Assembly: GCA_018715445.1 (NCBI GenBank)
Contig: DVLP01000043.1
Span: 1-8,907 of the forward strand
DNA: 8,907 nt
Direction of reading: 5' to 3'
DNA from: Candidatus Avipropionibacterium avicola
Lineage (GTDB): Bacteria; Actinomycetota; Actinomycetes; Propionibacteriales; Propionibacteriaceae
The stretch's first letter is position 1. Each line of letters starts with the position of its first letter. Positions 6,808-8,907 of this stretch are shown here, in pieces. A program made the position numbers and the translations under genes. Below the pieces are notes generated by a model, which saw only the letters and a program-made list of their open reading frames with translations, did no database searches and had not been told where the DNA came from.

Positions 6808-7518
6808 ATGCCCACCGAGCCCACGGCTGACGGCCCGCGCGGGGCCTCCCGGGTCCTGTTGCTGCGCCACGGCCGTACCTCCTGGAATGCGACCGCACGG
6901 TTCCAGGGCCAGGCCGACATCCCGCTCGACGACCTCGGGCTGGAGCAGGCCCAGCTCTCCGCCCGTGCCCTCGCCGATGTCGGGATCGACCTGATCTGGT
7001 CGTCCGACCTGAGCCGGGCCCACCAGACCGCCCAGGCCGTCGCGGACCTGCGGCAGTTGCCGATCCGGACCGACCCGGCGTTCCGTGAGATCCACGTCGG
7101 CAGCTGGCAGGGACTGACGCTGGCGGACCTGCGCGAGGTCGACCCCGAGGCGGCCGCTCGCTACGCCCGCGGTGAGGACGTCCGCCGCTCCGCCACCGGG
7201 GAGGACACCGCCGAGGTGGGGGAGCGGGTGGCCCGCCGCCTCACCGAGGTGATCGCCGAGGCGCCCGACGACAGTACGGTCCTGGTCGGCACCCATGGCC
7301 TGGCCGCCAAGGCCGGCGCCCTCACCTTCCTCGAGGTGCCGTTTGAGCTGTGGTCGCGGTTCGACACCCTCACCAACTGTCACTGGATCGATCTGCGGCG
7401 TACCCGGCGCGGACTGTGGCGGGTGCAGGCCTGGAACCGCGGGCCCGACAACTTCCCGGACGGGGAGTCGGTCGTCCGGGGAACGGACGAGGCGAAGGCG
7501 GCCGACGCCGGGGTCTGA
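6808..7518 (+). CDS. histidine phosphatase family protein, GpgP-like
   Basis: 236-residue member of the phosphoglycerate-mutase-like histidine phosphatase superfamily. The catalytic motif LLRHGRTSWN (18-27) carries the phospho-accepting His21 with Arg20. Arg70 in SSDLSRAHQTA, Glu94 in FREIHVGSW and His163 in VGTHG complete the usual active site. The position directly after nadD and rsfS matches Mycobacterium Rv2419c (GpgP), a glucosyl-3-phosphoglycerate phosphatase. By synteny the enzyme may therefore make glucosylglycerate-type solutes or polysaccharide primers, but sequence alone does not exclude a general sugar-phosphate phosphatase or a CobC-like role. The last 20 or so residues are a polar tail. 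The start at 6808 has a good AGGAG site. Confidence 0.88.
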   Translation: MPTEPTADGPRGASRVLLLRHGRTSWNATARFQGQADIPLDDLGLEQAQLSARALADVGIDLIWSSDLSRAHQTAQAVADLRQLPIRTDPAFREIHVGSWQGLTLADLREVDPEAAARYARGEDVRRSATGEDTAEVGERVARRLTEVIAEAPDDSTVLVGTHGLAAKAGALTFLEVPFELWSRFDTLTNCHWIDLRRTRRGLWRVQAWNRGPDNFPDGESVVRGTDEAKAADAGV

Positions 7519-7537
7519 CCACCCGCCCAGCCCCGAT

Positions 7538-7567
7538 TTCACATCAGGAGCCTTGTGTGGTTAAGAT
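7538..7567 (+). promoter_or_regulatory. promoter of the tRNA-Ala gene
   Basis: TTCACA (7538-7543), an 18-bp spacer, and TAAGAT (7562-7567). Both hexamers are close to consensus for a housekeeping sigma factor. The start site would fall near 7574, leaving a leader of about 24 nt before the mature tRNA. It occupies the gap after the phosphatase gene. Confidence 0.6.
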
Positions 7568-7597
7568 TCTCTGGTTGCTCCGGCACAGTCGGAGCGA

Positions 7598-7670
7598 GGG
7601 GCTATGGCGCAGTTGGTAGCGCGCTTCCATGGCATGGAAGAGGTCAGGGGTTCGAATCCCCTTAGCTCCA
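7598..7670 (+). tRNA. tRNA-Ala (anticodon GGC)
   Basis: A complete 73-nt cloverleaf. The acceptor stem GGGGCTA pairs with TAGCTCC (7663-7669) and contains the G3-U70 wobble that is the alanine identity element. The anticodon stem CTTCC/GGAAG (7624-7628, 7636-7640) encloses the loop ATGGCAT with anticodon GGC at 7631-7633, reading GCC and GCU. The T arm is AGGGG-TTCGAAT-CCCCT, and the discriminator is A7670. CCC follows, so the 3' CCA is not encoded and must be added after transcription. Confidence 0.97.
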
Positions 7671-7738
7671 CCCATCATCCCGATGAGGGCACTCCCGCTT
7701 CATGGCGAGGCTTGGGACCAATGACCCCGACTCCGACA

Positions 7739-7744
7739 TAGGCT
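7739..7744 (+). promoter_or_regulatory. -10 hexamer of the PH-like protein gene
   Basis: TAGGCT followed by 8 nt and ATG (7753), the same hexamer and spacing as at proA. This selects 7753 as the start of the downstream gene. The -35 region is weak. Confidence 0.45.
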
Positions 7745-7752
7745 CCATGCCG

Positions 7753-8280
7753 ATGCTCAACCGGTTGCAGATCCACGGCGACCAGGTCGCCGCGTTGCTG
7801 CGACCCGACGAGGTGCCGTACGCCCTGCAGGCCGCAACCCACGTGCCGGGCGCGGAGGACCTCGGACAGCAGCCGCCCGCGCTCGGTGGGGAACTCCTCG
7901 ACATCGCTCTCGGCTGGCACTCGGAGTATCTGCAGGGCCTCACCGACGGCTTGGTCGGCGGGACCAACCTGATCGGTTGGCTCGGGTGCGAGGCGCAGAT
8001 CCTGGCGCGCGCTGCCGCAGGCCATGACGATCTGGTCGTCACCGATCAGCGACTCCTGCTCATCACCTTCACTGCGGACCCGCCGCGGATCCTCTGGGAG
8101 CGTGAGCATCGTGGCATCACCCTGATCCGACGGGCGCCGCGGTTCGCCCAGGCTGGGCGGATCCAGGTCGTGATGGCCGACGGATCGGCGGTGGCCCTGA
8201 TGTTGGGGGTGTTCAGTGCCGCGGGTGCGCGACGGGTCGTGGACGGGTTTGCGGCCGCATCCCACGGGACTTCCTCGTAA
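7753..8280 (+). CDS. uncharacterised protein, possible PH-like C-terminal domain
   Basis: 175 residues from the preferred ATG at 7753; in-frame ATGs at 7702 and 7747 are alternatives that would lengthen it by 17 or 2 residues. The first 90 residues are not recognisable to me. From residue 93 the pattern DLVVTDQRLLLITF, then ILWEREHRGIT, then GRIQVVMADGSAVALML and a final helix ARRVVDGFAAA resembles the strand-rich core and closing helix of bacterial PH-like (YokE/bPH) domains. That is a pattern match by eye, not a search result. There is no signal peptide or membrane helix. It follows the tRNA-Ala gene with its own putative promoter and has no obvious functional partner; the MarR gene starts 122 nt downstream. 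Confidence 0.6.
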   Translation: MLNRLQIHGDQVAALLRPDEVPYALQAATHVPGAEDLGQQPPALGGELLDIALGWHSEYLQGLTDGLVGGTNLIGWLGCEAQILARAAAGHDDLVVTDQRLLLITFTADPPRILWEREHRGITLIRRAPRFAQAGRIQVVMADGSAVALMLGVFSAAGARRVVDGFAAASHGTSS

Positions 8281-8306
8281 GTACTTGCCGTTCTGGAAAG
8301 TACTTT
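8279..8306 (+). repeat. paired AAGTACTT palindromes, candidate operator
   Basis: AAGTACTT occurs at 8279-8286 and again at 8298-8305, the second within the 10-bp perfect palindrome AAAGTACTTT (8297-8306). The centres are 19 bp apart, close to two helical turns. The first copy overlaps the -35 of the promoter candidate at 8285-8313 and the second lies in its spacer. In this GC-rich window two AT-rich palindromes here are a plausible binding site for the MarR-type protein encoded downstream. Confidence 0.5.
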
Positions 8307-8313
8307 CTACTGT
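8285..8313 (+). promoter_or_regulatory. promoter candidate upstream of the MarR gene
   Basis: TTGCCG (8285-8290), a 17-bp spacer, and TACTGT (8308-8313). The expected start site is near 8320. A transcript from here would have a leader before either proposed start codon (8349 or 8403). It overlaps the palindromes at 8279-8306. Confidence 0.5.
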
Positions 8314-8389
8314 TTCGGGTCCGGAGCGGGAGGGCGGCGGGTCGAGCGATGACCGGCGCAGGGTCCAACGGTGCCGGCACTTCGCCCGG

Positions 8390-8395
8390 TAGCCT
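8390..8395 (+). promoter_or_regulatory. second -10 hexamer, leaderless start of the MarR gene
   Basis: TAGCCT ends 7 nt before the GTG at 8403, the same geometry as other leaderless candidates in the window. It competes with the promoter at 8285-8313, and both could be used. Confidence 0.4.
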
Positions 8396-8402
8396 GACGC
8401 GG

Positions 8403-8816
8403 GTGACCGACGGCCAAGAGCTCCCGATGCGGGTCCTGCTGTACCGCGCGTTCCGTACGGCGGAGGACCAGGTCCTCGCCCAACTCCACAAGAGCGGATT
8501 CGACGACCTGACCCGAGCCCAGCACCACCTGCTGGTGGGCCTGGACTCCGACGGACGGGTCGAGGTGGGCGAACTGGCCCACCGCGCCGGAATCGCCGAA
8601 CCGACCGCACGGGCGCTGCTCGCTCGGCTCACCCAGGCTGGCTACGTGGTCGCCGACCCCGACGATGCCGAGGGCGTCGAGCTGTCCGACCGGGGGCACG
8701 AGGTGGTGACCCGGACGCGTACGGCCGAGAGCACCGTCGAGCAGTTCTGGTCCGACCTGCTCGGCGCCGAGCTGTTCGAGCAGGTGCGTGTCGGGCTGAC
8801 CCGACTCAACGACTGA
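8403..8816 (+). CDS. MarR-type winged-helix transcriptional regulator
   Basis: 137 residues from the GTG at 8403, a typical MarR length; an in-frame ATG at 8349 would add 18 low-complexity residues. An N-terminal dimerisation helix (LLYRAFRTAEDQVLAQL) is followed by a winged helix-turn-helix: LTRAQHHLLVGL (37-48), VEVGELAHRAGI (53-64) and the recognition helix EPTARALLARLTQAGYV (66-82). The wing is short (about residues 83-94) and lacks the Asp-Arg pair of most MarR proteins, then SDRGHEVV resumes the family pattern. It would bind DNA as a dimer, often as a ligand-controlled repressor. Palindromes in its own promoter region suggest autoregulation. Its end overlaps a convergent gene by 11 bp. 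The ligand is unknown. Confidence 0.8.
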   Translation: MTDGQELPMRVLLYRAFRTAEDQVLAQLHKSGFDDLTRAQHHLLVGLDSDGRVEVGELAHRAGIAEPTARALLARLTQAGYVVADPDDAEGVELSDRGHEVVTRTRTAESTVEQFWSDLLGAELFEQVRVGLTRLND

Positions 8817-8907
8817 ACGCCGCCCGGCGCAGGGCGCGGTCGATCACCAGCGGGTCGCCGAGACGGCGGCGCAGTTCGCGTTCCAGACCGGCGATCGGGG
8901 TGAGGTT
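8806..8907 (-). CDS. 3' end of a minus-strand gene, truncated by the window edge
   Basis: The minus strand reads 33 codons without interruption from the window edge to a TGA at 8808-8806. The peptide contains GLERELRRRLGDPLVIDRAL and ends in RRAAFSR, with strong G/C at third positions, so it looks like real coding sequence. The charged helical tail is not enough to name the protein. It converges on the MarR gene and overlaps its last codons by 11 bp, so the two transcripts would run into each other. Confidence 0.6.
   Translation of the reverse strand, partial: NLTPIAGLERELRRRLGDPLVIDRALRRAAFSR

Noticed and set aside
5465..6898. A 477-codon minus-strand frame across nadD and rsfS
   Set aside because: It overlaps three well-supported genes on the other strand and has shadow-like composition and no recognisable motif.
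6742..7542. A 266-codon minus-strand frame opposite the histidine phosphatase gene
   Set aside because: The plus-strand protein has the full phosphatase active site; the antisense product has no motif.
7598..7752. tRNA-Ala as a phage or island attachment site
   Set aside because: No integrase gene and no second copy of the tRNA 3' end occurs in the window; the genes on both sides look chromosomal.
1..8907. CRISPR arrays, insertion sequences, rRNA genes, riboswitches
   Set aside because: I saw no regularly spaced repeats, terminal inverted repeats with a transposase, rRNA motifs or recognisable riboswitch cores.

Overview
This is a high-GC, gene-dense window from an actinobacterium. A propionibacterial-type member of the Actinomycetota is my best guess, but that taxonomic level is inference. 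The support is strong G/C preference at third codon positions, the order nadD-rsfS-histidine phosphatase (also the order in mycobacteria), and several genes whose -10-like hexamer (TANNNT) lies only 7 to 8 nt before the start codon, as in the leaderless transcripts common in this phylum.

Layout. Positions 26-3137 (minus strand) hold a tight three-gene operon: a divergent membrane histidine kinase, a response-regulator-like protein with a non-canonical receiver domain, and an alpha/beta hydrolase. The two junctions are 4-base overlaps (GTGA and ATGA), so the genes are probably translationally coupled. A compact 77-bp divergent promoter region separates this operon from proA (3215-4477, plus strand; proline biosynthesis). 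A family-2 glycosyltransferase follows (4612-5532). Next comes a 42-codon single-pass membrane ORF (5561-5689), then the housekeeping block nadD (NAD synthesis), rsfS (ribosome silencing) and a histidine phosphatase in the position of mycobacterial gpgP. A tRNA-Ala(GGC) gene with its own good promoter lies at 7598-7670. It is followed by an uncharacterised protein with a possible PH-like C-terminal half and by a MarR-type regulator. Two copies of AAGTACTT sit in the promoter region of the MarR gene. The 3' end of a minus-strand gene runs off the right edge and overlaps the MarR gene tail to tail by 11 bp.

How the genes work together. The plus-strand middle is core metabolism (proline, NAD, ribosome hibernation, sugar-phosphate dephosphorylation). 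The minus-strand operon looks like a self-contained signalling unit with an enzyme as its third member. It is the least conventional part of the window: both the kinase and the regulator lack residues that are normally conserved. No CRISPR array, insertion sequence, phage gene or rRNA is visible, and no stretch longer than 300 bases lacks a gene.
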